From NCBI GenBank assembly GCA_001768565.1, contig MEOE01000012.1:51659-115658 (forward strand): a DNA stretch of 64,000 nucleotides. Direction: 5' to 3'. A program made the position numbers and the translations under genes. Below the pieces are notes generated by a model, which did no database searches, was not told the origin of the DNA, and saw only the letters and a list, made by a program, of their open reading frames with translations. Positions 18,774 to 27,436 of this stretch are shown here, piece after piece. Position 1 is the first letter of the stretch, and every line of letters begins with the position of its first letter. Source of the stretch: Bacteroidetes bacterium GWF2_33_16 (lineage in GTDB: Bacteria > Bacteroidota > Bacteroidia > Bacteroidales > UBA12077).

Positions 18774-18794
18774 TAGAAATAACCCTGATTTATT

Positions 18795-19727
18795 ATGAAA
18801 ATTGGAATAATTGGTATCAACACATCGATTGAAGAATCGAAAGTTGGTCAACTAAAACAGGCATTTGGAAATAACTTATATGGTATTTTTTCTCCTCACA
18901 AAGAGGATGTACTACCTGTAAGCAAACAGTTCGATTTGGACCTTTTTTCATCTGCACATTTACTTTTCGAGAATGTGGATGCCATTTATTTCGCCAATTC
19001 ATTAAAACCCAACTTCGAGTTTGCAATAAATGCATTAAAAAATTCATGTCATTTATTTATTGAAGATATATCGGAACTGAGTTTAGATGAGATAAAGCAG
19101 TTATATAAGCTAACTGTTGAAGCACAAATTAAAATTCATATTAAAAATGCGTATTTGTTTGCACCAGAGTATTTAGCAGCCAGTTCATCTATAACGCTAC
19201 CCCAACTAATTGAAATAACGCAGGAACACAATTTCTTTTTTAGACCTAAAAACTACTTTTACGAGATTTTTAATGATATTAGTTTAGCAATAACAGTTGC
19301 CAATTCAGGAGTTAAAAAGATTTCTGTTAATGCTATTCCTATCGATTTAAATCATTTTAGTCTTATATATATTCGTCTCGATTTTGATAATGGCTGCCAA
19401 ACAACGATTAAATACAATAACATATCTAAGGAAAAACAAAATATTGCAACATTTTATCAAGCAAATCAATTAATAAAAATTGATTTTTCAAATCACGTGG
19501 CCTCCAAACTGGATATTATTCATGGACAAATAATTACCACAGATTTTAAAATGGATATTACATCACCAATTGATATCGAATTACGACACTTTGTGAAATC
19601 AGTTGAGAGTGATAACAATGAAAAAATCAGCGAAACCCCCAACGAATTGTATATGATACAAGTAACTCAAAATATTATGGATAGGCTTTACCAGCTATTA
19701 AATCCCACTTTCCAGAATAACAATTAG
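18795..19727 (+). CDS. Gfo/Idh/MocA-like protein lacking the EKP motif
   Basis: Begins with a Rossmann dinucleotide-binding segment (KIGIIGINTS) and continues with the Gfo/Idh order: DAIYFANSLKPNFEFAINAL where the usual P-N-x-x-H helix stands, then a strand and FIEDIS at the place of the catalytic EKP motif. The Lys of EKP is therefore missing, and the expected catalytic His region is not clear, so it may bind NAD(P) or sugar without normal oxidoreductase activity. The 310-aa length is slightly short. It precedes a sugar-phosphate transferase by 80 bases on the same strand, so a role in surface-polysaccharide synthesis is possible. Confidence 0.7.
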   Translation: MKIGIIGINTSIEESKVGQLKQAFGNNLYGIFSPHKEDVLPVSKQFDLDLFSSAHLLFENVDAIYFANSLKPNFEFAINALKNSCHLFIEDISELSLDEIKQLYKLTVEAQIKIHIKNAYLFAPEYLAASSSITLPQLIEITQEHNFFFRPKNYFYEIFNDISLAITVANSGVKKISVNAIPIDLNHFSLIYIRLDFDNGCQTTIKYNNISKEKQNIATFYQANQLIKIDFSNHVASKLDIIHGQIITTDFKMDITSPIDIELRHFVKSVESDNNEKISETPNELYMIQVTQNIMDRLYQLLNPTFQNNN

Positions 19728-19807
19728 CTGTACTTTTATTATTTTTACCTAACAACATTTCTATTTTATTTTCGTTGTAGAATTTACTTGTACACTATAG
19801 ATTTTTC

Positions 19808-21223
19808 ATGAATAAAACGCTACATACTTTAAAGTACATTTTTTTCGATCTTATATCAGCTATTATAAGCTGGACTGCTTTTTATGGCTATAGGAAAGTA
19901 TACATTGAACCGCAAAAATTCGGATATGACCTCCCTATTGAATTTACAACCAGATATTACATTGGAATTATTGTAATTCCTTTATTCTGGATTTTACTAT
20001 ACTACTTAACCGGTTATTATAAGGATATCTATCGAAAATCGCGTTTAAAAGAGCTTGGACAAACCATTCTTACCACTCTTATAGGTGTTCTAGTTATTTT
20101 CTTTACATCATTACTCGATGATGAGGTTGTTTCTTATCAGAATTATTATCGCCTTTTTACTGCACTTCTTACAATACATTTTATTGCAACCTATTTGCCA
20201 AGACTAATAATTACTACACAAACCAATAATAAGATTCATCGACGAATTTATGGATTTAACACTTTAATTATTGGTGATAATAAAAAAGCAGTTGAGATAT
20301 ATAAGAATATCGAAAGCCAAACTGAGTCAGCTGGAAATAAGTTTGTAGGATTTATAAGTCTTGTTGAGAAAGAAAATTATTTACTCGAAAAATACACACC
20401 AAACCTTGGCTCATTGAATCAAATAAACCAAATTATTGAAGAATTTAAAATTGATGAAATAATAATTGCATTGGAATCAAATGAGCACAGAGAGATTGAA
20501 AAGGTAATAAATAACCTGGAGCTGAAAAATATTATTATAAAGGTTATTCCAAGTATGTACGATATTCTTACTGGCAAAGTAAAAATGGCCCAGATTTACG
20601 GGACTCCTTTGATTCAAATTTCACACAGCTTAATGCCTACATGGCAAGAACATACTAAACAAGTAATTGATTTTACAATTTCTCTAACTGCCTTAATTGT
20701 ATTTTCACCTTTAATTATCTTTCTTGCGATAGGTATAAAACTTACATCAAAAGGCCCGGTAATGTTCAGTCACGAAAGGATTGGGCGATTTGGTAAACCA
20801 TTTACGTTGTATAAATTCCGGTCAATGACAGCCGATGCAGAATCTAATGGACCAGCTCTTTCATCAAAAAACGATTACCGAATTACCCCTTTTGGTAAAT
20901 TTATGCGAAAATCGAAACTTGATGAATTGCCCAACTTCTATAATGTTCTCAGGGGTGATATGTCAATAGTTGGACCGCGACCCGAACGAAAATTTTATAT
21001 TGATCAGATTATATTGAAAGCTCCACATTATTTGCATTTGCAAAAAGTCAAACCCGGGATTACATCATGGGGTCAGGTAAAATATGGGTATGCGGAGAAT
21101 GTAGATCAAATGATTGAACGACTCAAATACGACATTTTATATATCGAAAATATGTCGTTGTATGTTGATTTTAAAATTATGATTTATACTATATTGATTA
21201 TTTTAAAAGGAAGACATATTTAA
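19808..21223 (+). CDS. Undecaprenyl-phosphate sugar phosphotransferase (WbaP/WcaJ-like)
   Basis: Inner-membrane enzyme that starts exopolysaccharide or O-unit synthesis by moving a sugar-1-phosphate onto undecaprenyl phosphate. Order: four N-terminal hydrophobic helices (to about residue 135), a CoA-binding-like Rossmann region (NTLIIGDNKKAVEIY), one more membrane segment (about 290-315), then the catalytic bacterial sugar transferase domain with GPVMFSHERIGRFGKPF, KFRSM, KLDELPNFYNVLRGDMSIVGPRPE and KPGITSWGQ. Length 471 aa is usual. No glycosyltransferase, flippase or polymerase is next to it, so it acts as an orphan initiator. Sugar identity cannot be told. Confidence 0.9.
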   Translation: MNKTLHTLKYIFFDLISAIISWTAFYGYRKVYIEPQKFGYDLPIEFTTRYYIGIIVIPLFWILLYYLTGYYKDIYRKSRLKELGQTILTTLIGVLVIFFTSLLDDEVVSYQNYYRLFTALLTIHFIATYLPRLIITTQTNNKIHRRIYGFNTLIIGDNKKAVEIYKNIESQTESAGNKFVGFISLVEKENYLLEKYTPNLGSLNQINQIIEEFKIDEIIIALESNEHREIEKVINNLELKNIIIKVIPSMYDILTGKVKMAQIYGTPLIQISHSLMPTWQEHTKQVIDFTISLTALIVFSPLIIFLAIGIKLTSKGPVMFSHERIGRFGKPFTLYKFRSMTADAESNGPALSSKNDYRITPFGKFMRKSKLDELPNFYNVLRGDMSIVGPRPERKFYIDQIILKAPHYLHLQKVKPGITSWGQVKYGYAENVDQMIERLKYDILYIENMSLYVDFKIMIYTILIILKGRHI

Positions 21224-21242
21224 TAACCCAAGTACTACCCCG

Positions 21243-21809
21243 TTAGTTCTTTTCAACTAAATGGATTTTCTCTATCACCTTGTATACTGGGCCTTTATTG
21301 GTTAAAATACTTTCATAAAAAACTACTTCTGCAACTTCTATTTCCTGAAATTTGTATTCAGTAAATCTGTCTAACAAATTTTCGAGTTCATTCTCTTTTT
21401 TGAGATATTTAATACGACCAATAGTTAAATGCGGCTTAAATTCACGATCTTCAACTTTAAAATCCAACTTAATTAAAGCTTTGTCAATTTTTTCTTTAAT
21501 AACCTTAAGTTTATCTGCATTTTCAATACCAATCCATAAAATCCTTGGATCTAATAAACTCTTAAACACACCTAAGCCTTTTAAACTAAATGAAAATGAG
21601 GTAGTATTTTCCAATTCCTCTTTTAAATGTCTACAAATTACAGGAATTTGTTCTTCGTTAGTTGCACCAAGAAAAAAGAGTGTGAGATGCATATTTTCCG
21701 TATCAACCCAATTAACTGTAGAATCTCTTAAATTGCTTTTTATATTAGAGAACAACTTGAAGTTTTCTTCTGATAATACTGATTTTACAGCTACAAAGGT
21801 TCTTTTCAT
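21243..21809 (-). CDS. thpR: RNA 2',3'-cyclic phosphodiesterase (2H family)
   Basis: Two HxTx motifs mark the 2H phosphoesterase fold: HLTLFFLG near residue 42 and HLTIGRIK near residue 126. ThpR/LigT enzymes open 2',3'-cyclic phosphate ends of RNA. Length 188 aa is typical. It converges with the sugar transferase gene, with 19 bases between their stops, and no hairpin fits in that gap. Confidence 0.88.
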   Translation of the reverse strand: MKRTFVAVKSVLSEENFKLFSNIKSNLRDSTVNWVDTENMHLTLFFLGATNEEQIPVICRHLKEELENTTSFSFSLKGLGVFKSLLDPRILWIGIENADKLKVIKEKIDKALIKLDFKVEDREFKPHLTIGRIKYLKKENELENLLDRFTEYKFQEIEVAEVVFYESILTNKGPVYKVIEKIHLVEKN

Positions 21810-21895
21810 AACAATAGAGTATTGAAATCATTACAAATTAACCTTATATTTACAAATAGTCAATAAAAAATCTGAAACATTAAAAATACGTTGAT

Positions 21896-22543
21896 ATGAA
21901 AAAAATAGCAGTAGTATTAGCCGGAAATGGTGTTTTCGATGGCGCAGAAATTCATGAAGCAACTCTTACTCTTTACTCAATAGTTAAAAACGGAAGTACC
22001 TACGAAATTTTTGCTCCTAACATAGAACAATATCATGTTATAAACCACATAACTGGAGAGCCTATGCAGGAAAAAAGAAATGTGCTTATTGAGTCAGCCC
22101 GCATTGCTCGTGGAAAAATTAAAGATCTTAATGATTTTAATGCAACTGATTTTGATGCAATCATTTTCCCTGGAGGTTTTGGTGTGGCAAAAAATCTTTG
22201 CACATTTGCCTTCGATGGCGTAGAATGTTCTGTAAATAAAGATGTAGAAAAAGCAATCAGGTCAATGGCAGAGATGAACAAACCCATTGGTGCATTATGT
22301 ATTTCTCCTGTTCTTTTAGCGAAAGTATTAAAAAACGTTGAGCTAACCATTGGTCAGGATAAAGGGACATCTGATGCTATAAAAAAATTCGGAGCTACTC
22401 ATAGAGAAACAACTCATGGAGAAATTGTTATCGATAAAAAGAACAAAATAGTTACCACACCCTGCTATATGCTTGATGCAAACATTTCTCAAATTGGTGA
22501 TGGCGCTAATAATTTGGTAAAAGCAATTCTTGAAATGATTTAG
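21896..22543 (+). CDS. elbB: ElbB-like glyoxalase (DJ-1/PfpI superfamily)
   Basis: Member of the ElbB/glyoxalase III-like group. It begins KKIAVVLAGNGVFDGAEIHEA and has the nucleophile elbow GALCISPVLLAKV with its Cys near residue 138, plus FDAIIFPGGFGVAKNL and the C-terminal VVTTPCYMLDANISQI-like segment. E. coli ElbB shows glyoxalase activity in vitro; the cell role is unsettled. Length 215 aa is as usual. Monocistronic, converging with the DUF4294 gene. Confidence 0.9.
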   Translation: MKKIAVVLAGNGVFDGAEIHEATLTLYSIVKNGSTYEIFAPNIEQYHVINHITGEPMQEKRNVLIESARIARGKIKDLNDFNATDFDAIIFPGGFGVAKNLCTFAFDGVECSVNKDVEKAIRSMAEMNKPIGALCISPVLLAKVLKNVELTIGQDKGTSDAIKKFGATHRETTHGEIVIDKKNKIVTTPCYMLDANISQIGDGANNLVKAILEMI

Positions 22544-22575
22544 AATACGAAGGTTGCAATTGCAGAATTTGCATT

Positions 22576-23178
22576 TTATAATTGACCGTGTTCAATAAGA
22601 ATTACAATTCTTTCAATTAAATAATCCATACCATCTGCATCGTATTCAGATTTTAGGTCAGAACCGAAAATGCGGGCTATGGCTTGCCAAAATACAGCCG
22701 AAAATGTACCACGTAGTTCCTTAAGAATCTCATAGGATGTATTTCCTGTTTCCCTATCTATTAGTTTTAAAAGCAGTCTCCCTTGAGTAATTGTTAGCTT
22801 TCTAAGCTCTGGACCAAACTCATCCATTAATTGCTTTTCAATGGTTTTTGTAAACGCTTTTCTCTCTTTTTCTGTTTGAAGGTTAATATACTCACGCTCC
22901 AATTCATTGAGTTTATTTTTTGCCAGTTGAGCATATGGATAAACTCTTTTCAAATCGCGCATTAGCTTTGTATACCTTCTAGCCTCTTGTTTACTTTTAA
23001 AGATTAATTCAGGAAAAATAACGATTTCCCTCAAATGTACATTCGGGATCGTATCTCCTTCGAATATTATAGCATTAGTAACAATAATCGAATCGCCTTG
23101 AATAACAACATTCTGTGCTTTGGATTTAAGTACCAAACCAGTAAAAAGCACTAATATTAGTAAAGCCTTAATTTTCAT
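22576..23178 (-). CDS. DUF4294 family exported protein
   Basis: Bacteroidota-specific family of unknown function. A Sec signal peptide covers residues 1-21 (ending KSKAQ). The mature protein opens with a short beta region (IIFEGDTIPNVHLREIVIFPE) and continues as a charged helical domain with LMRDLKRVYPYAQLAKNKL and a C-terminal GMDYLIERIVILIE, the hallmarks of DUF4294. It is expected to act in the periplasm. No partner is apparent. Confidence 0.85.
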   Translation of the reverse strand: MKIKALLILVLFTGLVLKSKAQNVVIQGDSIIVTNAIIFEGDTIPNVHLREIVIFPELIFKSKQEARRYTKLMRDLKRVYPYAQLAKNKLNELEREYINLQTEKERKAFTKTIEKQLMDEFGPELRKLTITQGRLLLKLIDRETGNTSYEILKELRGTFSAVFWQAIARIFGSDLKSEYDADGMDYLIERIVILIEHGQL

Positions 23179-23347
23179 TATCCAATTTAATAATCATGTA
23201 ATATTACGAATGAATTTGCAATTTGTTGTGAGTTTTGTAATTGATTGCTTACAAAATTAATAGATTCTTTTATAAACAATTCAGACTTCATATTGTACAA
23301 TAAGAATATATATTTTTATATATCTTTAACACAAATTTTGTGCAAAA

Positions 23348-23812
23348 ATGGAAGAAAATAACCGAGACTATACAAACGGGGAGATAACAGTTTACTGGCA
23401 ACCATCTAAGTGCATTCACTCTACAATATGCTATACCCGTTTGCGATCCGTTTTTGATCCTATAAAACGTCCCTGGGTAAATATGAACGGTTCAACTACG
23501 GAGAAAATTATTGATATTGTAAATCAGTGTCCTACAGACGCTTTAACTTTTTCGTGGAATAAAGATTTAAAGAATCCTGAATCCATTATAAATGATGAAA
23601 TTAAAGAAACTGAATCTGTAGAACCTTCGACAAGGATACAAATTATGCAGAATGGACCAGCAATTATATCTGGTGATTTTATAATTAAAGATATTAACGG
23701 AAACAAACTAGCCAAGGCAAATACAATAGCAATATGCAGATGTGGACACTCATCAAACATGCCCTTTTGTGATGGATCACACAACAAAACTGGTTTTACC
23801 GAAAAAAGATAA
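23348..23812 (+). CDS. Divergent mono-cluster ferredoxin fused to a CDGSH iron-sulfur domain
   Basis: Two small iron-sulfur modules in one chain. The N-terminal part (about residues 10-65) is a Fer4_19-type segment with C in PSKCIHSTICY and a later NQCPTDAL. The C-terminal part (about 128-150) is a CDGSH zinc-finger-like motif, CRCGHSSNMPFCDGSH, which holds a [2Fe-2S] cluster on three Cys and one His. Cytoplasmic; a redox or cluster-transfer role is likely. The next gene starts 6 bases after its stop, so the two are probably cotranscribed. Confidence 0.88.
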   Translation: MEENNRDYTNGEITVYWQPSKCIHSTICYTRLRSVFDPIKRPWVNMNGSTTEKIIDIVNQCPTDALTFSWNKDLKNPESIINDEIKETESVEPSTRIQIMQNGPAIISGDFIIKDINGNKLAKANTIAICRCGHSSNMPFCDGSHNKTGFTEKR

Positions 23813-23818
23813 GTTGGA

Positions 23819-24217
23819 GTGAAAAAGGAAATCAAACATTCAACAAATAAAATTGTAAAACTTATTTTGCTTACGTTGGGGTTAATCTCATTTGGATTGG
23901 GTGTTCTGGGCATTTTTCTTCCTTTATTACCAACAACTCCTTTTTTCCTGCTTTCAGCTGCCTTGTTTTTAAGAAGCTCACGCAGACTATATAATTGGTT
24001 AATCAACCATAAATATTTTGGTAATTATATTCAGAACTATCTCTTTCATAAAACAATAACATTAAAATCAAAAATCTATTCGATATCATTACTGTGGATT
24101 TTTATTCTTTTTTCAGTATTTTTTATGGTAAATCATCTTTTAATTATATTATTACTTTTACTTATTGCAACTGGTGTTACAATTCATATTTTATCATTTA
24201 AAACAGCAAGCAAATAA
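23819..24217 (+). CDS. YbaN-like DUF454 membrane protein
   Basis: Small inner-membrane protein with about three hydrophobic helices. The family signature is GVLGIFLPLLPTTPFFLLSA followed by SSRRLYNWL and the YIQNYL segment. The start is GTG at 23819, preceded by GGAG, a rare Shine-Dalgarno-like sequence in this window. The stop codon overlaps the next ATG (TAATG). DUF454 proteins often lie next to iron or redox genes; here next to the ferredoxin-CDGSH gene. Function unknown. Confidence 0.88.
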   Translation: MKKEIKHSTNKIVKLILLTLGLISFGLGVLGIFLPLLPTTPFFLLSAALFLRSSRRLYNWLINHKYFGNYIQNYLFHKTITLKSKIYSISLLWIFILFSVFFMVNHLLIILLLLLIATGVTIHILSFKTASK

Positions 24218-24489
24218 TGATAACAGTACTTTTATTAATGTCTTTTGGAATTTTTATTGGATGGATTTTTCATGCACGTGAAAAGTTCCTTACATTAACT
24301 GGAAAACTAACAAATTGGGCAATTTACTTATTGCTTTTCCTTTTAGGATTATCAGTTGGTACAAATGATAAAATACTTAGCAACTTTGATAAAATTGGAT
24401 GGCAAGCTATTTCTCTTACAGTTTTTGCTGTTATTGGTAGCATTCTCATGGCTTGGTTGACATATAATTTATTTTTCAAGAAACGATGA
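24217..24489 (+). CDS. lysO: LysO-like lysine exporter, N-terminal half as a separate protein
   Basis: A 90-aa membrane protein with three hydrophobic helices and a LFLLGLSVGTND segment that matches the first part of LysO (YbjE), the E. coli lysine and thialysine exporter. E. coli LysO is one chain of about 299 aa; here it is divided into 90 and 203 aa with the two frames overlapping by four bases (ATGA), so the halves are probably made together and join in the membrane. The same helix pattern with the LVGIGIGSN motif recurs at the start of the second protein. Confidence 0.75.
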   Translation: MITVLLLMSFGIFIGWIFHAREKFLTLTGKLTNWAIYLLLFLLGLSVGTNDKILSNFDKIGWQAISLTVFAVIGSILMAWLTYNLFFKKR

Positions 24490-25097
24490 AGGGAAGTTTA
24501 ATCATACTGGCTTTCTTTGTAATTGGCATTATTGCAGGAATATACGAACTTCTGCCATTACAACTGCTTCAAAACGATTATAGTTTATATGCATTATATT
24601 TATTAATGTTTCTGGTTGGTATAGGCATTGGAAGTAATAAAAACGCATTAAATCTTATAAAAGAAGTTAATTTAAAAATATTGCTCGTTCCTTTTTCTGT
24701 AATTATTGGAACCTACATTGGAGTTTCGGCATTCTTCTTAATTCAGGACAACCTTAAAATCAGTGATTTGCTAGCCATTGGTTCTGGATTTGGTTATTAT
24801 AGCCTCTCGAGTATTCTTATTTCAGAGATTGCAGGAGATACCCTAGGTGTTATTGCTTTGTTATCGAATATAACCAGAGAGATTATTACATTGCTACTCA
24901 CTCCTGTTTTTGTAAGATATTTTGGAAAACTGGCTCCTATTGCTTCGGGAGGAGCAACAGCAATGGATACAACTCTACCAGTAATCACCAAATATATTGG
25001 TTCTGATTATGCCATAATCTCAGTATTTAGCGGTGTTGTGCTTACAATTCTTGTACCTATACTAATTGAATTGATTTACTTTGTAAGCAATCTATAA
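24486..25097 (+). CDS. lysO: LysO-like lysine exporter, C-terminal half as a separate protein
   Basis: Membrane protein with about six hydrophobic helices, matching the DUF340/LysO domain: MFLVGIGIGSNKNAL, the GSGFGYYSLSSILISE segment, a long LLSNITREIITLLLTP helix and ASGGATAMDTTLPVI. These are the most conserved LysO parts. It exports lysine, by family knowledge. It overlaps the 90-aa half by four bases. The four genes from 23348 form one probable transcript. Confidence 0.82.
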   Translation: MKGSLIILAFFVIGIIAGIYELLPLQLLQNDYSLYALYLLMFLVGIGIGSNKNALNLIKEVNLKILLVPFSVIIGTYIGVSAFFLIQDNLKISDLLAIGSGFGYYSLSSILISEIAGDTLGVIALLSNITREIITLLLTPVFVRYFGKLAPIASGGATAMDTTLPVITKYIGSDYAIISVFSGVVLTILVPILIELIYFVSNL

Positions 25098-25137
25098 TTT
25101 TATAACAATAACTTAATAAATTAATCGCTGTTTAGGT

Positions 25138-25167
25138 CTGTTAATAGGTCAACAATTAGTAATTTTG
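25138..25167 (+). promoter_or_regulatory. Probable promoter for the arginine deiminase gene
   Basis: CTG (25138-25140, near-match to -33 TTG), 19 bases, then TAATTTTG (25160-25167), which is an exact TAnnTTTG. The start codon is 36 bases further. Confidence 0.45.
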
Positions 25168-25202
25168 CATCATTCTGTAACATAAAAGAAATAACTTAAG
25201 CT

Positions 25203-26468
25203 ATGGCTGCAAAAATCCAGATTGATGTCTGTTCAGAGATTGGCGAACTAGAAGGTGTTATTATTCATACACCTGGAAACGAAGTAGAGAACATGACCCC
25301 GCAAAATGCTGAAAGAGCTTTATATAGTGATATTTTAAATCTATCAGTAGCCAATAAAGAGTATTCACAATTATGTGGAGTACTTGAAAAAACTACCAAA
25401 ACATTCCAGGTAAAAGATTTGCTTTCTGATATTTTAAAAAATCAGAAAGTTAAAGAAACACTAATTCAAAAAATCTGTCAATATGAACAGAAATGTCATT
25501 TGAACAAGCACTTATTTTCTCTTACTTCAGAAGAACTTGGCCGACAACTGATTGAAGGTGTAGTTGAGGAAAAAATTACACTTACTAAATATTTAAGCAA
25601 AGAACGATATGCACTTGCTCCCTTGCATAACTTCTTTTTTACTCGCGATTCAGCTGTATCCATGTTAAATGATGTATTAATAACTAGAATGGCTAATACT
25701 ATTCGAGAACGAGAATCATTAATAATGGAGGCTATTTTTGATTATCATGAGTTGTTTTTAACTAAGACTATTAATCCATTAAATAGTAGCAATTTTACCC
25801 CACAAACCACCATTGAAGGAGGCGATGTATTAATTGCCCGCGATGATATTTTGTGCATTGGTCAGGGAACAAGAACTACCTCACAAGGAATTGATTTTAT
25901 ACTCGAAAAACTTATAAAACAGAAAGATAAAAAACGTCATATCCTTGTACAAGAGTTACCCTACAAACCTGAATCATTTATTCACCTCGATATGGTATTT
26001 ACTTTCCTTGATAAAGATACCTGCATGGTTTATGAACCATTAATTTTACAAGCCAATAGATTTGAAACTATTCATATAGAGATTGATAATGGCAAGGTTT
26101 CCAAAATATACAATGAAGAAAATATGGTTACGGCCTTAAAAAACCTAGGAATGGATTTAAAACCTTTATGCTGTGGTGGAATAAAAGACAGATGGGCACA
26201 AGAACGTGAACAATGGCATAGTGGAGCTAACTTTTTTGCAATTGGACCAGGTAAAGTTATTGGATATGAGCGAAATGCTTATACTATAGAAGAACTTAAC
26301 AAAAACGGATTTGAGGTTGTACGGGCAAATGATGTTATAAAAGGGAAAGTGGAATTATCAAATTATAAAAAGTATGTAATTACTCTCGAAGGCTCTGAGT
26401 TACCACGAGGTGGTGGAGGTGCCCGATGCATGACTATGCCTGTTCGAAGAAAACATATTAAGTGGTAA
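25203..26468 (+). CDS. arcA: Arginine deiminase family protein
   Basis: Hydrolyses arginine to citrulline and ammonia. Guanidino-group hydrolase marks are all visible: NFFFTRDSAV, IEGGDVLI, FIHLDMVFTFLD with the catalytic His, and the C-terminal GGGGARCMTMPV with the nucleophilic Cys at about residue 412. Length 421 aa is close to standard ArcA. No ornithine carbamoyltransferase or carbamate kinase lies in the window, so the rest of the arginine deiminase route must be elsewhere, or this serves arginine breakdown for nitrogen or acid resistance. Its product has not been tested; related hydrolases use other guanidines. Confidence 0.88.
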   Translation: MAAKIQIDVCSEIGELEGVIIHTPGNEVENMTPQNAERALYSDILNLSVANKEYSQLCGVLEKTTKTFQVKDLLSDILKNQKVKETLIQKICQYEQKCHLNKHLFSLTSEELGRQLIEGVVEEKITLTKYLSKERYALAPLHNFFFTRDSAVSMLNDVLITRMANTIRERESLIMEAIFDYHELFLTKTINPLNSSNFTPQTTIEGGDVLIARDDILCIGQGTRTTSQGIDFILEKLIKQKDKKRHILVQELPYKPESFIHLDMVFTFLDKDTCMVYEPLILQANRFETIHIEIDNGKVSKIYNEENMVTALKNLGMDLKPLCCGGIKDRWAQEREQWHSGANFFAIGPGKVIGYERNAYTIEELNKNGFEVVRANDVIKGKVELSNYKKYVITLEGSELPRGGGGARCMTMPVRRKHIKW

Positions 26469-26509
26469 AAAGAAAAAGGATACTTATAAAATGCATCCTT
26501 TTCTTTTTT
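26467..26509 (+). terminator. Terminator of arcA
   Basis: An A/G-rich arm ending aaaggat (26467-26481) pairs, with one bulge, with atcctttt and the following T-rich arm (26495-26509). It overlaps the arcA stop codon. Confidence 0.65.
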
Positions 26510-26541
26510 CCTATATAAATAATAACCTCCTAGAAAAAAAA

Positions 26542-26841
26542 CTATTTGTTCTTTTTGCAAACCCCTTTTCCACCTAAAAATCCCCATCCACCACTACCAA
26601 GCAAAAAGCCAAAAGCATACCATGCTCCATTGGTATTCTGAGCATAAATAGTAATATCATCTCTAAAAAACATTAATACAAAATCAACCGGAGCAATTAT
26701 TCCGTGCCAAAGCCCGCCCCAAAAACCAAACGTATGCCCATCAAGGCAAGCGTCAATAACTTCTTTATTAGAACAACTGGAAAACATTACAACTAACAAT
26801 AATCCCAAAATAATAGGTAAAGACTTTTTTACATTTTTCAT
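26542..26841 (-). CDS. Small glycine- and aromatic-rich lipoprotein
   Basis: A 99-aa lipoprotein with lipobox MFSSC at about residues 19-23. The mature part holds GFWGGLWHGIIAPVDFV and a C-terminal GSGGWGFLGGKG segment, a pattern seen in many uncharacterised small bacterial lipoproteins with a short two-helix hydrophobic core. It follows the barrel-like protein by 34 bases on the same strand and may be in the sucC transcript. Function unknown. Confidence 0.75.
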   Translation of the reverse strand: MKNVKKSLPIILGLLLVVMFSSCSNKEVIDACLDGHTFGFWGGLWHGIIAPVDFVLMFFRDDITIYAQNTNGAWYAFGFLLGSGGWGFLGGKGVCKKNK

Positions 26842-26875
26842 GATATTTTCAAATTATGGTTTTCTATTAATTCAA

Positions 26876-27424
26876 TTATGGTTTAGTTTTTATTTTTGGA
26901 CAGTTGCATCCCAACGGAAAACGGTAATAAATCCCTATGCCAAATGTTGGAGTTATGTTTTTTCCAAACTCAAATAGCTTAGAAGTTTCGTTTGTATGAT
27001 CATTTGTATAAGTTAGCATTGAAATACCCAATTCGGTATACATTCCCCACGAATGATTAAAGGAATACTCTCTCCCAACTTTAAAATTTACCCATAAATA
27101 ATTTGCTGTTTCCAAATCGAGGTATTTTATGTTAAATCTCAAACCAGGACTAAAATACCAAGGTCTGATTAACGAATACTTTCTTTTTCCGGCAAAATGA
27201 TAATAAAAATCTCCCTTAAAAGAAATCATTAATTCATCGGCAATTGGATCAACTCCTGCACCTATCCCAATAGCTCTTTGCTCAAAATTATAATAATACG
27301 TAGCATTAAAATAATCTGGAAAACCTGCACCCACACGAACACTTACCTGCGCAACTATAGTATTTGAAAGTGTAACAATTATTGCTAATAGGAGGATAAA
27401 ACGAAGGAGTCTTATTATTTTCAT
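26876..27424 (-). CDS. Exported probable outer-membrane beta-barrel protein
   Basis: Not recognised. A signal peptide occupies residues 1-25 (ending NTIVAQ). The 157-residue mature part shows alternating hydrophobic strands with many Tyr and Phe (GAGFPDYFNATYYYNF, FSPGLRFNIKYLDL, GIGIYYRFPLG), consistent with an 8-strand barrel. It starts 12 bases after the sucC stop, so it probably rides on the sucC transcript, an arrangement without an obvious functional link. Confidence 0.7.
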   Translation of the reverse strand: MKIIRLLRFILLLAIIVTLSNTIVAQVSVRVGAGFPDYFNATYYYNFEQRAIGIGAGVDPIADELMISFKGDFYYHFAGKRKYSLIRPWYFSPGLRFNIKYLDLETANYLWVNFKVGREYSFNHSWGMYTELGISMLTYTNDHTNETSKLFEFGKNITPTFGIGIYYRFPLGCNCPKIKTKP

Positions 27425-27436
27425 TTAAATCACTTT

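Noticed and set aside
18543..18794. A short + strand frame and a possible small RNA between pcm and the Gfo/Idh-like gene.
   Set aside because: The frame starts inside pcm on the other strand, its residues look random, and no stable GC-rich structure is seen. The region is explained by the divergent promoters.
21352..21825. A long + strand frame opposite thpR.
   Set aside because: It is antisense to a gene with both HxTx motifs in place, and its translation is low in complexity with no family match.
23524..24006. A minus-strand frame of 160 codons across the ferredoxin-CDGSH and YbaN-like genes.
   Set aside because: It spans the junction of two genes that both have clear family motifs on the + strand.
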